A DNA stretch of 64,000 nt from Paraburkholderia ultramafica (GCF_902859915.1 NZ_CADIKK010000035.1:1-64000), one strand, 5' to 3'. Counted from the first letter of the stretch, positions 53,388 through 61,685 are shown. Numbers and translations: made by a program. Notes: generated by a model from the letters alone, not told the origin.

Positions 53388-54062
53388 ATGAGAATTCTCC
53401 TGGTTGAAGACGACGAAATGATTGGCGACGCGATTGTCCAGTCGTTGCAAGACGCGGCATATGCAGCCGACTGGGTACGCGACGCCGATGCTGCAACCGG
53501 GGCTCTGTTAGGTCAGGAACACGATGTCCTACTGCTAGACCTGAATCTGCCGCATCGGGATGGCATTGACGTGCTGCGGTCGCTGCGCAGCGGTGGCAAC
53601 AAGCTTCCGGTGATTATCCTGACGGCGCGCGACGGAGTCGACGACCGAATCGCCGGACTGGATGCCGGCGCGGACGACTACCTCGTGAAGCCATTCGAAA
53701 TCGGCGAGCTGCTTGCGCGCCTTCGGGCCGTGACCCGCCGGTTGAGTGACCACGGCGATACCCGGATGACAAGCGGAAAGCTCACGCTCGATGCGGCGAC
53801 GCACATTGCTGTGTACGACGGAGCGGAGTGCCGGCTGACGAGTCGGGAATTTGCTCTTTTGAGCGCGCTGTTGATGCGCCCAGGGACGGTTCTCTCGCGA
53901 ACCCAGCTGGAGCAAAAGCTCTATGCCTGGGAGCAACAGGTGGAAGGCAATGCGGTGGAGGTCCTGATTCACGGCATCCGCAAGAAGCTGGGCGCGTCGG
54001 TGATTCGTAACGTACGAGGTGTGGGATGGCTGGTGGACAAGGACGACAATCACGCTCTCTGA
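53388..54062 (+). CDS. OmpR-family response regulator
   Basis: A 224-residue regulator: receiver domain with phospho-acceptor Asp51 (LLDLNLPHRDGIDVL) and KPF at ~100, and a C-terminal winged helix (CRLTSREFALLSALLMRPGT, NAVEVLIHGIRKKLG, VRGVGWLVD). The closest types are QseB/PmrA/IrlR. The start MRILLVEDDE is chosen over a TTG three codons earlier. It overlaps the kinase gene by 37 bp and is divergent from the RND operon, which it probably controls. Confidence 0.93.
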   Translation: MRILLVEDDEMIGDAIVQSLQDAAYAADWVRDADAATGALLGQEHDVLLLDLNLPHRDGIDVLRSLRSGGNKLPVIILTARDGVDDRIAGLDAGADDYLVKPFEIGELLARLRAVTRRLSDHGDTRMTSGKLTLDAATHIAVYDGAECRLTSREFALLSALLMRPGTVLSRTQLEQKLYAWEQQVEGNAVEVLIHGIRKKLGASVIRNVRGVGWLVDKDDNHAL

Positions 54063-55363
54063 CGCTCCAGCTCTCGGCGTGGATTGGCGGTGTGATGGCA
54101 GTGGTGGGCGTGCTCGCATGCGGTTTTTCATTCGCGTTCGCCTACCAGGAAGCACGAGCGCTGCAGGATGGCCAACTGAACGAAATTGCTGCCCTGATTG
54201 ACAGTCACGCACTGGCGCTCACGGAAACGCGGTCTTCGGTCGAAAGCTCTCAGGACCCAGACGTCAAAGTCGTCATCGACAGGCTAAGCGAAACGTCGGC
54301 TGGCCTGTCGCAGGCGGCGGGACTCACGATTCCTCGTGCGATGGCCGACGGGTTTCACGACCTCGACGGCAGCGGACAGAGCTGGCGAGTCAATATCCGC
54401 ACGCTGCGGAATGGCGAGCGCATCGCCGTCGCTGAGCCTTCTGCACTGCGTGACGAAATTGCCCGTGACGGTGCAATGAGGACGCTCGTGCCCGTGCTTC
54501 TCCTGATGCCGGTTCTGTTTGTGGTCGTCGTTGTTATTGTCAGAACGAAACTGGCGCCGCTCTCAAATCTGGCGACGGTCGTGGACCAGCAAACGGATGC
54601 CTCGCTCGAGCCGTTATCGGAAGATGGTATCGCCTCCGAAGTGCTTCCGTTTGTCCGGTCAATCAACAGCCTCATTGGACGGCTGAAAGAAGCTATGAGT
54701 CATCAGCGCCGCTTTGTCGCTAGCGCGGCGCATGAGTTGCGTTCGCCACTTGCGGCCCTGTCGTTGCAAGCGGGTAACCTGGGCGCAACCATCACGTCAC
54801 CTGATGCTCGCGAGCGACTCTCGGCGTTCCAGTCTGGATTGCGACGTACCCACCGGCTGGTGGAGCAACTGCTGGCCTTGGCGAGGTCTGAGCAGGCAGC
54901 ACTGGAGCAGCCGGCAGCGTGGTCGTTGCGTACTGCGGTGACTGACGCTATCAATACCAGCATCGGACTTGCCCGCGCAAAGGACATTGACCTCGGGATT
55001 GAGCAGGTTGACGACATTGACGTGGTGGTCGATGCGTCATCCATGGCGGTGGTGCTGAGGAACCTGGTCGACAATGCCGTGCGATACACCCCCGATGGCG
55101 GGAAGGTCGACGTGTCGGCTTTTCAGAGAGCGGGCGAACTGATATTTGAGGTCACTGACACAGGACCCGGCATACCGGACAACGAACTTGAGCATGTGCT
55201 GGAGCCGTTCTATCGCCTTGGGCATTCAACCGCTACAGGAAGTGGCCTGGGCTTGTCCATCGTGACTGAAATCGCGCGACGCGCGAGCGGCCGGCTGGAC
55301 CTCGCAAACATTCCGGGTGGATTTCGCGCACGGTATATTCAGCCGCTGGGAAGTACGACGTGA
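54026..55363 (+). CDS. Sensor histidine kinase
   Basis: A 445-residue kinase with two membrane segments (~17-40 and ~153-172) flanking a periplasmic sensor of about 110 residues, a HAMP-like linker, and H-box His236 in FVASAAHELRSPLAALSLQA. The ATP lid motifs are LRNLVDNAVRYTPDGG, DTGPGIPDNELE and GSGLGLSIVTEIA. It phosphorylates the regulator encoded just upstream. The signal is not known; heavy metals are plausible by context. Confidence 0.93.
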   Translation: MAGGQGRQSRSLTLQLSAWIGGVMAVVGVLACGFSFAFAYQEARALQDGQLNEIAALIDSHALALTETRSSVESSQDPDVKVVIDRLSETSAGLSQAAGLTIPRAMADGFHDLDGSGQSWRVNIRTLRNGERIAVAEPSALRDEIARDGAMRTLVPVLLLMPVLFVVVVVIVRTKLAPLSNLATVVDQQTDASLEPLSEDGIASEVLPFVRSINSLIGRLKEAMSHQRRFVASAAHELRSPLAALSLQAGNLGATITSPDARERLSAFQSGLRRTHRLVEQLLALARSEQAALEQPAAWSLRTAVTDAINTSIGLARAKDIDLGIEQVDDIDVVVDASSMAVVLRNLVDNAVRYTPDGGKVDVSAFQRAGELIFEVTDTGPGIPDNELEHVLEPFYRLGHSTATGSGLGLSIVTEIARRASGRLDLANIPGGFRARYIQPLGSTT

Positions 55364-55413
55364 ATCCAGGGGGCCCGGGTTGTGGCCCGTGGCTGGGTTC
55401 TATGTATCGCAAA

Positions 55414-55439
55414 GGAACGCCTCTGAGGTTAGGCGTTCC
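55414..55439 (+). terminator. Hairpin between kinase gene and DUF305 remnant
   Basis: A 9-bp perfect stem GGAACGCCT / AGGCGTTCC with an 8-nt loop; no T run follows. It lies between convergent units and may act as a weak terminator. Confidence 0.4.
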
Positions 55440-55445
55440 CGGCCA

Positions 55446-55520
55446 TCACTTCGTCGGATGTTCTGCCTGCCACTTCTTCATATAGGCGATTTCCTCTTTT
55501 TGCGCCTTGATGAGCTCAGA
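55446..55520 (-). pseudogene. DUF305 protein C-terminal remnant
   Basis: On the minus strand, directly after the second CopZ-like gene, 24 codons plus a stop read SELIKAQKEEIAYMKKWQAE plus HPTK. This is the C-terminal helix of a DUF305 protein, comparable to AQHDEIGFMQRWQAKHG in the intact gene at 44809. The remaining ~100 codons are absent. It marks a deletion that removed most of a DUF305 gene standing in the same order (copZ then DUF305) as at 44.8-45.6 kb. Confidence 0.78.
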
Positions 55521-55707
55521 CGGTTGGATGAAATCCGGTGGCCTCAATCGCGGCGACCAGTTGGTTCTGCGGGAATGACGAATCGATTTTCACCATTTTT
55601 GCGGCCACATCAATGTCCAGTTTAACCGCCGGGTCGATGCTGGTGATTGCGCGAATGATGGCGCTGGCGCAGCCGCCGCACGACATATCCTTCACTTCAA
55701 ATTGCAT
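55516..55707 (-). CDS. CopZ-like HMA protein, second copy
   Basis: A 63-residue copper chaperone: FEVKDMSCGGCASAIIRAIT at the N-terminus with the MSCGGC metal site. It ends at HPTV, two residues shorter than the copy at 45436 (HPTVKA), and overlaps the start of the DUF305 remnant frame, consistent with a deletion at its 3' end. A CueR-type promoter at 55739-55769 precedes it. Confidence 0.88.
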   Translation of the reverse strand: MQFEVKDMSCGGCASAIIRAITSIDPAVKLDIDVAAKMVKIDSSFPQNQLVAAIEATGFHPTV

Positions 55708-55738
55708 TTTTCGCTCCAGATATAAACGAGCGACTCTC

Positions 55739-55769
55739 ACTCTGGACCTTCCCACCATCGGAAGGTCAA
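55739..55769 (-). promoter_or_regulatory. CueR-type promoter upstream of copZ-like gene B
   Basis: On the minus strand: -35 TTGACC, a 19-bp spacer and -10 CAGAGT. The dyad ACCTTCC / GGAAGGT spans 55746-55766. The same architecture is found at three other sites in this window. Confidence 0.8.
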
Positions 55770-56039
55770 GTGGCCGATGCAATTCTCTCGACAAAATGAG
55801 GTGCGAAGTCGTCAGTCGGTGCGCACCGGCGCTGGCCTTTAGATGACGAAAGAACTACGTGCAGCTGGACTTTCACTTGGAATGCCCCGCAGGTGGCAAT
55901 AAAAACTGCTCTGGCGAGTGCGGCTTGCGGCTACACACTGACTGACTGACGGGCGAGCGGACTCGCTCAGAGGTTGCAGTTACACGCGGCACTTTCGCGA
56001 CCCTGCGCCGTTCTAAACCCCATGCTAGACTTCGCATCC
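55770..56039. other. Gap between copZ-like promoter and the His-rich protein gene
   Basis: 270 bp with no gene recognised. It contains a CTGACTGACTGAC run near 55935-55950 and a small GAGCG/CGCTC hairpin. The promoter for the copper gene cluster starting at 56040 is expected here but no clear CueR-type site was found. Confidence 0.5.
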
Positions 56040-56441
56040 ATGTCGTACTGGCGCAAACTCCTCGTCGTGATGCTGTTGGCACTGAGCCTTCCGGTTCAGT
56101 CGTTCGCGGCCGTCTCCATGATATGCGAGCCTTCGCATTTCGGTGGGGATGGGGCGACCGCGCAGCACGCGGACTGGGAAGAGTCGGCTCACCATCATCA
56201 GATGCATGATGCGATGACGGCCGATGGCGACCACTACAGCCATCACACTGGCGATGCCCAGCATGTTCACACGTGTTCGACATGCGCTTCCTGCTGTTTC
56301 GGCGGGGGCCTGCCGCTCGCCGCGACAGTGGCAACATCTGCCAACGCAGTTCATTTTGCCGTTCCGGTTCCCCCCTCAGCTCGTGTCCCGTCGTTTCTGA
56401 CTGACGGGGTCGAACGCCCTCCCCGAATTTCTCTCGTCTAG
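56040..56441 (+). CDS. His-rich exported protein of the copper cluster
   Basis: A 133-residue protein with signal MSYWRKLLVVMLLALSLPVQ and SFAAV. The mature part is rich in His (HHHQMHDAMTADGDHYSHHT) and contains a Cys cluster HTCSTCASCC. This resembles DUF2946/CopL- or CzcI-like periplasmic metal-binding proteins. The start at 56040 follows the signal peptide pattern; an ATG at 56022 is also in frame. It is first in the run to the TolC and multicopper oxidase genes. Confidence 0.68.
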   Translation: MSYWRKLLVVMLLALSLPVQSFAAVSMICEPSHFGGDGATAQHADWEESAHHHQMHDAMTADGDHYSHHTGDAQHVHTCSTCASCCFGGGLPLAATVATSANAVHFAVPVPPSARVPSFLTDGVERPPRISLV

Positions 56442-56531
56442 TCCTTCGGTCGCAGCCTCACGCTGCGATGTGCAATTTCGCCCTGATGGCCGCACGTCGG
56501 CCATCAAGGTGACTTACGACGAGAAAAATCC

Positions 56532-56843
56532 ATGCGAATGTTTATTGCGGCGCTCTTCAGCGCGGCGGCATTGTTGCCGGCGCTCGCGCACGCCACTACC
56601 GCACTTCCTGACCCGACCGACGCCGCCGCATCGGTTCCGGCGGTCAGTGTGCCGTCCGCCTTCGCGGACTACCAACCATACCTGGACCAGAAAGCGCCTA
56701 CCTGGCAGGAGCTTAATCGGGCAGTGACGAGTTCATCAGGGATGGCAGGAATGGCCGGGATGAGCCACGGCAATATGCCGTCCGGCGGCACCGCTGCCAA
56801 ATATATCGAGCACAGCTCGCGCCACGAGGAACCGGTCAAATGA
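56532..56843 (+). CDS. Small exported Met-rich protein preceding TolC gene
   Basis: A 103-residue protein with signal peptide (MRMFIAALFSAAALLPALAH, A). The mature part is Pro/Ala-rich, then has Met/His repeats SSGMAGMAGMSHGNMP, a likely copper-binding stretch. Its stop overlaps the next gene start (ATGATG). Proteins of this kind commonly head the TolC-multicopper oxidase copper operon in Burkholderia, as I recall. Confidence 0.78.
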   Translation: MRMFIAALFSAAALLPALAHATTALPDPTDAAASVPAVSVPSAFADYQPYLDQKAPTWQELNRAVTSSSGMAGMAGMSHGNMPSGGTAAKYIEHSSRHEEPVK

Positions 56844-58273
56844 TGCGCCACTTCTTTTTGAACGGCCGCGCCATTGCTGCCGCCACTGCGCTTGCGTTCC
56901 TTGCTGGCTGTACGACGTTTTCCAGGGACGGCGGCTTCAATACTGTTTCCACGGTGGCGTCCGAACGACTCGGAAAAGACGCTGTACTGGTGAAGACGGA
57001 CGAAGACCGGGAGACGGTTGCAAAGCGCACGCAGGAGCTGCTTTCGAAGCCACTCAGCATGGACGACGCGGTGCAAATCGCTTTGCTGAACAACCGTGGC
57101 CTGCAAGCCTCATATGGCGAGCTCGGGATTTCGGAGGCGGACCTCGTTCAGGCGGGACGACTGCCGAACCCCGGATTCATGTTCAGTCGCACGCAGGGGA
57201 ACGGCTCCCTGAGCATCAATCGCACCTTCACGCTCGGCTTGATGAGTGTCCTGACGATGCCACTGGCGACGCGCATTGAAAGCCGCCGCTTCGAGCAAAC
57301 CAAACTGCTCGCGGCAGATGCGATGCTCAAGGTGGCCGCCGATTCCCGGCGTGCCTATATCAACGCGGTCGCTGCCGGGCAGTCTGTCGCATACACCGGG
57401 CAGGTGAAGGATTCAGCGGAGGCCGGCGCCGAACTCGCGCAGCGTATGCAGCAGGCAGGCAACGTCAGCAAGCTCGACTACGCGCGCGAGCAGGCGTTCT
57501 ATGCAGATGCGGTGGCGCAAGTGGCGAAAGCGCGGCAGCAGTCAGTGTCCGCCCGGGAAAAGCTCACGCGCACGATGGGCCTGTGGGGGGCACAAACGCA
57601 GTACGTACTTCCCGAGCGCCTGCCGGACCTCCCAAAGACCAGGCCTGAGCTGAACGACCTTGAGAGTTTCGCGATGCTGAACCGGCTGGACATCCAGGCG
57701 GCGAAGCTGCAGACGCAGAGGGTCGCTTCCTCTTTGGGTCTTAGCAAGGTGACGCGTGTCATCAATGCAGTGGATGTCGGGTACCAGAACAATTTCACGA
57801 CGTCCGATGGACATCAACAAGGCTATCAAATCGGCGTCGAAATACCCCTATTCGACTGGGGTAGCGCGAAAGTGGCCCGTTCCGAAGCGATATACATGCA
57901 GTCGGTCAACCGTGTTGCCGAGACCGCGATTAACGCGCGGTCGGAAGTGCGGGAGTCGTATTCGGCGTACGTAACCGATTACGACGTTGCAAAGCACTAC
58001 CGCGACGACGTCGTGCCGATTCGGAAGGCCATTTCGGACGAAATGCTGCTTCGCTACAACGGCATGCTCGCGAGCGCGTTCGACCTGCTTGCCGATTCAC
58101 GCGACCAGGTCGGTGCCGTGAACAGCTACATCGACGCGCTGAAGGAATACTGGCTCGCGGAGACTGACCTGCAACAGGCGCTCGGTGGCCGTCTTCCGCC
58201 GCTCGCGATGGCCTCGGCGCCATCCGCACCCACGACGCAAGCCGCGTCGCCCAACGATTCTGAAGGTGAATAA
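56840..58273 (+). CDS. TolC-family outer-membrane lipoprotein of the copper operon
   Basis: A 477-residue protein with lipobox LAFLAGCTTF near the N-terminus and the double helical TolC repeat (SMDDAVQIALLNNRGLQASY, YQIGVEIPLFDWGSAKVARS). It probably forms the outer-membrane exit of a copper efflux or secretion system. The gene overlaps the upstream small gene by four bases and ends 1 bp before the multicopper oxidase gene, so these are coupled. Confidence 0.9.
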   Translation: MMRHFFLNGRAIAAATALAFLAGCTTFSRDGGFNTVSTVASERLGKDAVLVKTDEDRETVAKRTQELLSKPLSMDDAVQIALLNNRGLQASYGELGISEADLVQAGRLPNPGFMFSRTQGNGSLSINRTFTLGLMSVLTMPLATRIESRRFEQTKLLAADAMLKVAADSRRAYINAVAAGQSVAYTGQVKDSAEAGAELAQRMQQAGNVSKLDYAREQAFYADAVAQVAKARQQSVSAREKLTRTMGLWGAQTQYVLPERLPDLPKTRPELNDLESFAMLNRLDIQAAKLQTQRVASSLGLSKVTRVINAVDVGYQNNFTTSDGHQQGYQIGVEIPLFDWGSAKVARSEAIYMQSVNRVAETAINARSEVRESYSAYVTDYDVAKHYRDDVVPIRKAISDEMLLRYNGMLASAFDLLADSRDQVGAVNSYIDALKEYWLAETDLQQALGGRLPPLAMASAPSAPTTQAASPNDSEGE

Positions 58274-58274
58274 C

Positions 58275-59570
58275 ATGGTTTCACGTCGAAAATTCCTGGG
58301 CGGCTCCGGTGCGGCGCTGTTGGGGGCGGCGCTGGTCAGCAAGGCTGGCGCGGCGTCGCTGCCCGAAGCGCCGACGATGTCGAATGCCACGACGCAACCG
58401 CCGCTCGCACCGCCAAACGGCCGACCGTACACGCCCGTTGCCACGTTGAATGGCTGGACGCTGCCGTGGCGGATGAAAAATGGCTGGAAGGAGTTCCACC
58501 TGATAGCCGAGCCGGTGGTGCGCGAGATGGCGCCGGGCATGAACGCGAACCTGTGGGGCTACAACGGTCAGACGCCGGGTCCGACCATCGAAGCGGTCGA
58601 AGGCGACAAGGTCCGCATCTTCGTGACCAACAAGCTGCCCGAGCACACGACCGTTCATTGGCACGGGATGCTGCTGGCTTCCGGGATGGACGGCGTGGGC
58701 GGCCTCACGCAACCGCATATTCCGCCGGGAAAGACGTTCGTGTATGAGTTCGAACTGGAAACGCACGGCACGTTCATGTACCACCCGCATTCCGATGAAA
58801 TGGTGCAGATGGCGATGGGAATGATGGGCCTGTTCATCGTGCATCCGAAAGACCCGTCGTTGATGCCCGTCGACCGCGATTTCGTGTTCGTCATGTCCGC
58901 GTTCGACATCGACCCAGGCAGCTTCACGCCGCGCGTCAACGAGATGACCAACTTCAACATGTGGACGTGGAACTCGCGCGTGTTCCCGGGCATCGACCCG
59001 TTGCCTATCCGTGCTGGCGACCGTGTGCGCATCCGTTTCGGCAATCTGACGATGACCAACCACCCTATCCACCTGCACGGCTATCGCTTCGAGGTCGCGG
59101 GCACCGATGGTGGATGGATTCCAAAGAGCGCGCGCTGGCCGGAGGTCACCTCTGACGTGGCAGTCGGCCAGATGCGCGCCATCGAGTTCACCGCCAATCG
59201 GCCCGGCGACTGGGCGTTTCACTGCCACAAGTCGCATCACACGATGAACGCGATGGGGCATCAGGTGCCGAACATGATTGGCGTCCCGCAAAAAGACCTC
59301 GCGCAGCGCATCAACAAGCTGGTTCCCGACTACATGCCGATGGGCAGCACGGGCGGCGCCATGGGCGCAATGGAGATGCCGCTGCCCGACAACACGCTGC
59401 CGATGATGACGGGCAAGGGCCCGTTCGGGCCGCTCGAGATGGGCGGAATGTTCACCGTCGTGAAGGTACGCGAAGGACTGGGCCACAACGACTACCGCGA
59501 CCCGGGCTGGTACAGGCACCCCAAGGGGACTGTCGCTTACGAATACGCCGGCGAGCTGCCGGATAGCTGA
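58275..59570 (+). CDS. Multicopper oxidase, Tat-exported, copper resistance
   Basis: A 431-residue enzyme with a twin-arginine signal (SRRKFLGGSG) and two cupredoxin domains. All copper-ligand motifs are visible: TVHWHGML, MYHPHSDE, NHPIHLHGYRFEV and FHCHKSHHTMNAM, with type-1 His-Cys-His...Met spacing normal. A Met-rich region (GGAMGAMEMPLP) follows. It likely oxidises Cu(I) to Cu(II) in the periplasm. It sits one base after the TolC gene and 61 bp before the CusF-like gene. Confidence 0.94.
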   Translation: MVSRRKFLGGSGAALLGAALVSKAGAASLPEAPTMSNATTQPPLAPPNGRPYTPVATLNGWTLPWRMKNGWKEFHLIAEPVVREMAPGMNANLWGYNGQTPGPTIEAVEGDKVRIFVTNKLPEHTTVHWHGMLLASGMDGVGGLTQPHIPPGKTFVYEFELETHGTFMYHPHSDEMVQMAMGMMGLFIVHPKDPSLMPVDRDFVFVMSAFDIDPGSFTPRVNEMTNFNMWTWNSRVFPGIDPLPIRAGDRVRIRFGNLTMTNHPIHLHGYRFEVAGTDGGWIPKSARWPEVTSDVAVGQMRAIEFTANRPGDWAFHCHKSHHTMNAMGHQVPNMIGVPQKDLAQRINKLVPDYMPMGSTGGAMGAMEMPLPDNTLPMMTGKGPFGPLEMGGMFTVVKVREGLGHNDYRDPGWYRHPKGTVAYEYAGELPDS

Positions 59571-59631
59571 TTGTGATAGCCGGACGCCAGGTCCAACTCG
59601 TTTTCATCGTTTAACCAATGGAGAAACAGTA

Positions 59632-59982
59632 ATGAAAAAAGCGCTTGCATTGATTCTGACTGGCTGCGTGCTCACAGTGTCGGCAACGGCCTATGCCGCC
59701 GGTGACATGGGCAACATGGACATGAGCGGCAGCAGTTCCAAACAAGGGGCCCAGGCACAGGCCAGCATGTCGCATGGAGAAGTCCGGAAGGTCGACGCCG
59801 CCGCAGGAAAGCTGACCATCAAAGCCGGTCCGATAGAGAATCTGGGCATGGACGCCATGACGATGGTGTTCAACGTCAAGGACCCAGCGATGCTCTCAGA
59901 GGTCAAAGTTGGCGACAAAATTGATTTCGTTGCCGAAGAGGCGAATGACGTCGTGACTATTACCAAGCTGCAGAAGCAATAA
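59632..59982 (+). CDS. CusF-like periplasmic copper-binding protein
   Basis: A 116-residue protein with a signal peptide (to ~23, AYAAG) and a CusF/CopF-type beta-barrel: GEVRKVDAAAGKLTIKAGPI, NLGMDAMTMVFNVKDPAML. The Cu(I) motif AMTM is kept. The Trp of E. coli CusF that stacks on copper is replaced, so binding may differ. It is a periplasmic metallochaperone of the copper operon. Confidence 0.9.
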   Translation: MKKALALILTGCVLTVSATAYAAGDMGNMDMSGSSSKQGAQAQASMSHGEVRKVDAAAGKLTIKAGPIENLGMDAMTMVFNVKDPAMLSEVKVGDKIDFVAEEANDVVTITKLQKQ

Positions 59983-60051
59983 CCGGCGGGCAACGCACGC
60001 TGCGGCCTCCGTGCCGCAGCGGTCCAAGCGACTATCTGGATTCTTGAGAAC

Positions 60052-60180
60052 ATGAAAACAAACACTCGCAACAGACTGATGGGCATGGCGGTGACAGTGA
60101 CGTTTGGACTCGCGCCGGCCGCTGCGTTCGCCCATGGCAAGCCCGAACACGCGACTCCGGCGGCGAAAAGCGGCCCGTGA
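60052..60180 (+). pseudogene. Truncated cupredoxin-like exported peptide
   Basis: 42 codons: signal peptide MKTNTRNRLMGMAVTVTFGL, APAAAFAHGKPEHATPAAKSG, P, stop. The post-signal start HGKPEHATPAA resembles the beginning of copper-operon cupredoxins (CopI-like), which continue with a ~100-residue blue-copper domain. Here it stops, so the copper domain has probably been lost. It lies between CusF and the methyltransferase. It could still be a short metal-binding peptide. Confidence 0.5.
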
Positions 60181-60292
60181 CCGTTCCATTTCTCTTGATT
60201 GCTTTTGGTTATCACCTATGTTGAATCCATGAAGTCGCAATGGAATGCTTTCGTACTGACTTTGCGTTACGACATACGGGAGGAAAATACCG

Positions 60293-60862
60293 GTGAGCGC
60301 TTTCAAAGGCGTCTTGATGCAGATGTTCGGCCGTCCGCATGGCGTTCTCGGCCGGCTAGGTGGCGTGGTCATGGCAAAGACGAATCAGCCATGCGCCGCC
60401 TGGGTGGTCGACTTGCTGGAGATTCGGGGAACCGATAGCGTACTTGAGGTTGGCTTCGGACCCGGAGTGGGCATTCAGCTTCTGGCGGCGTCCGCGAAGC
60501 ATATTGCCGGCATCGACCCGTCTCCGGAGATGTTGAGGCAGGCCACGGTTCGGAACGCCCAGGCAATTGATTGTGGTCAGGTCGACCTGCGAATCGGCTC
60601 TGCGGAGCGCTTGCCGTTCGAAGAAAACACGTTCGACAAGGCGTTAACCATCAACTCCATGCAAGTGTGGCCGGACGCCACCGCCGGCCTTATAGAGATG
60701 CAGCGGGTGATGAAGTCGGGCGCCAGGATTGCGCTTGGTTTCACACTCCATTCGGGGCAACAGCGCAGCGGATTGGTTGAAAGGCTCGCAGTCGCCGGCT
60801 TCGCCGAAGCAAAGGTCATCGAGACAGACAACGCATTCTGCGCGATCGCCGCAAAGCCATAA
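60293..60862 (+). CDS. Class I SAM-dependent methyltransferase
   Basis: A 189-residue methyltransferase. The SAM-binding motif I is VLEVGFGPGVGIQLL at ~50, then GIDPSPEMLRQA (motif Post I) and SAERLPFEENTFDKALTINS. It resembles small ubiquinone/menaquinone-type or Tam-like enzymes found in copper and arsenic clusters. The GTG start at 60293 has the good site GGGAGGAAAA. Why a copper operon needs it is unknown. Confidence 0.86.
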   Translation: MSAFKGVLMQMFGRPHGVLGRLGGVVMAKTNQPCAAWVVDLLEIRGTDSVLEVGFGPGVGIQLLAASAKHIAGIDPSPEMLRQATVRNAQAIDCGQVDLRIGSAERLPFEENTFDKALTINSMQVWPDATAGLIEMQRVMKSGARIALGFTLHSGQQRSGLVERLAVAGFAEAKVIETDNAFCAIAAKP

Positions 60863-61249
60863 CCTGATGAAGGGCGGATGCAACCCGGCAGTCTCAACTG
60901 ACGCCACTGCCGCGCCGCTGTTCGCGATACCTATATGCCCGCTTCGGGTCCGGAAGCCATCCTACGTGTCACTGATAAGCGGGTTTCTCATACGGCGCAG
61001 ACTGGAGCCCTGAATGACGTTCAGCCCGTGTATTTTCAGGCTCACGATTACCGCCCGGTCCCGCTAATTCCGTTTCCCTGCAATATGCCGGGGACGCTGG
61101 CGCACCAGCATCACGACGACCTCAACGAACCCAACGACCATCTCGCCGCAGCATCAATCTCTGGTCAATTACTGCTTGACCTTCCCATTGCAGGAATGTT
61201 CAAAATGAACTCCGATGGCCAGTGGGCCGCTGTTTGGAGGGAGCTCGAC
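60863..61249. other. Gap between methyltransferase gene and cueR
   Basis: 387 bp without a supported gene. It ends with the CueR-type promoter (61176-61206) and a leader with the cueR ribosome site GGAGGGAG. The in-frame extension upstream of cueR reads through but lacks family similarity. Confidence 0.55.
61176..61206 (+). promoter_or_regulatory. CueR-type promoter upstream of cueR
   Basis: -35 TTGACC (61176-61181), a 19-bp spacer and -10 CAAAAT (61201-61206). The dyad is weaker (CTTCCCATTGCAGGAATG) than in the other three sites, suggesting moderate autoregulation of the regulator gene downstream. Confidence 0.65.
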
Positions 61250-61645
61250 ATGAACATTGGTGAAGTCGCGAAGGCGTCCGGCGTTTCCGCCAAGATGATT
61301 CGCCACTATGAAGAGGCCGGCCTGATTCAGGCCGCCACGCGGACAGAATCGAATTATCGGGTGTACACGCACAAGGATGTGGAGGTGCTGCGCTTCGTCG
61401 GACGAGCTCGCCACCTCGGCTTCTCGATGAAGCAGATTTCCGTATTGCTGAGCCTTTGGGAAGACCGAAGCCGGCCCAGTAGTGAGGTCAAGCGGCTCGT
61501 GAAGGGGCATATCGCGGAATTGGACCAGCGTATCGGGGAACTGACAGAGATGAGAGACACGCTGGCGCATCTGGCCGAGCACTGCAGGGGCGACTTACGC
61601 CCCGAATGCCCAATTCTGGAAGCCCTGGCTGGCCAAAGACATTAG
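61250..61645 (+). CDS. cueR: Copper-responsive MerR-family regulator CueR
   Basis: A 131-residue MerR-type activator. Winged helix at 1-60 (MNIGEVAKASGVSAKMIRHY, EEAGLI) and dimer helix at ~75-110. Metal-loop Cys112 and Cys120 (HCRGDLRPECPIL) and Ser77 occur at the same positions as in E. coli CueR, which sense Cu(I), Ag(I) or Au(I). The start MNIGEVAK follows GGAGGGAG; the longer in-frame upstream region is non-conserved. It probably controls the four promoters described. Confidence 0.93.
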   Translation: MNIGEVAKASGVSAKMIRHYEEAGLIQAATRTESNYRVYTHKDVEVLRFVGRARHLGFSMKQISVLLSLWEDRSRPSSEVKRLVKGHIAELDQRIGELTEMRDTLAHLAEHCRGDLRPECPILEALAGQRH

Positions 61646-61654
61646 TTGCAGCGC

Positions 61655-61685
61655 TTGACCTTCCAACGGTTGGAAGGTCGATAGT
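61655..61685 (+). promoter_or_regulatory. CueR-type promoter upstream of copZ-like gene C and copA
   Basis: -35 TTGACC (61655-61660), a 19-bp spacer and -10 GATAGT. The spacer holds a perfect 21-bp palindrome (61658-61678: ACCTTCCAAC, G, GTTGGAAGGT). This is the best dyad of the four sites and lies before the copZ-copA pair. Confidence 0.87.

Noticed and set aside
61169..61582. 137-codon minus-strand frame opposite cueR
   Set aside because: Antisense shadow; CueR residues are well conserved on the plus strand.
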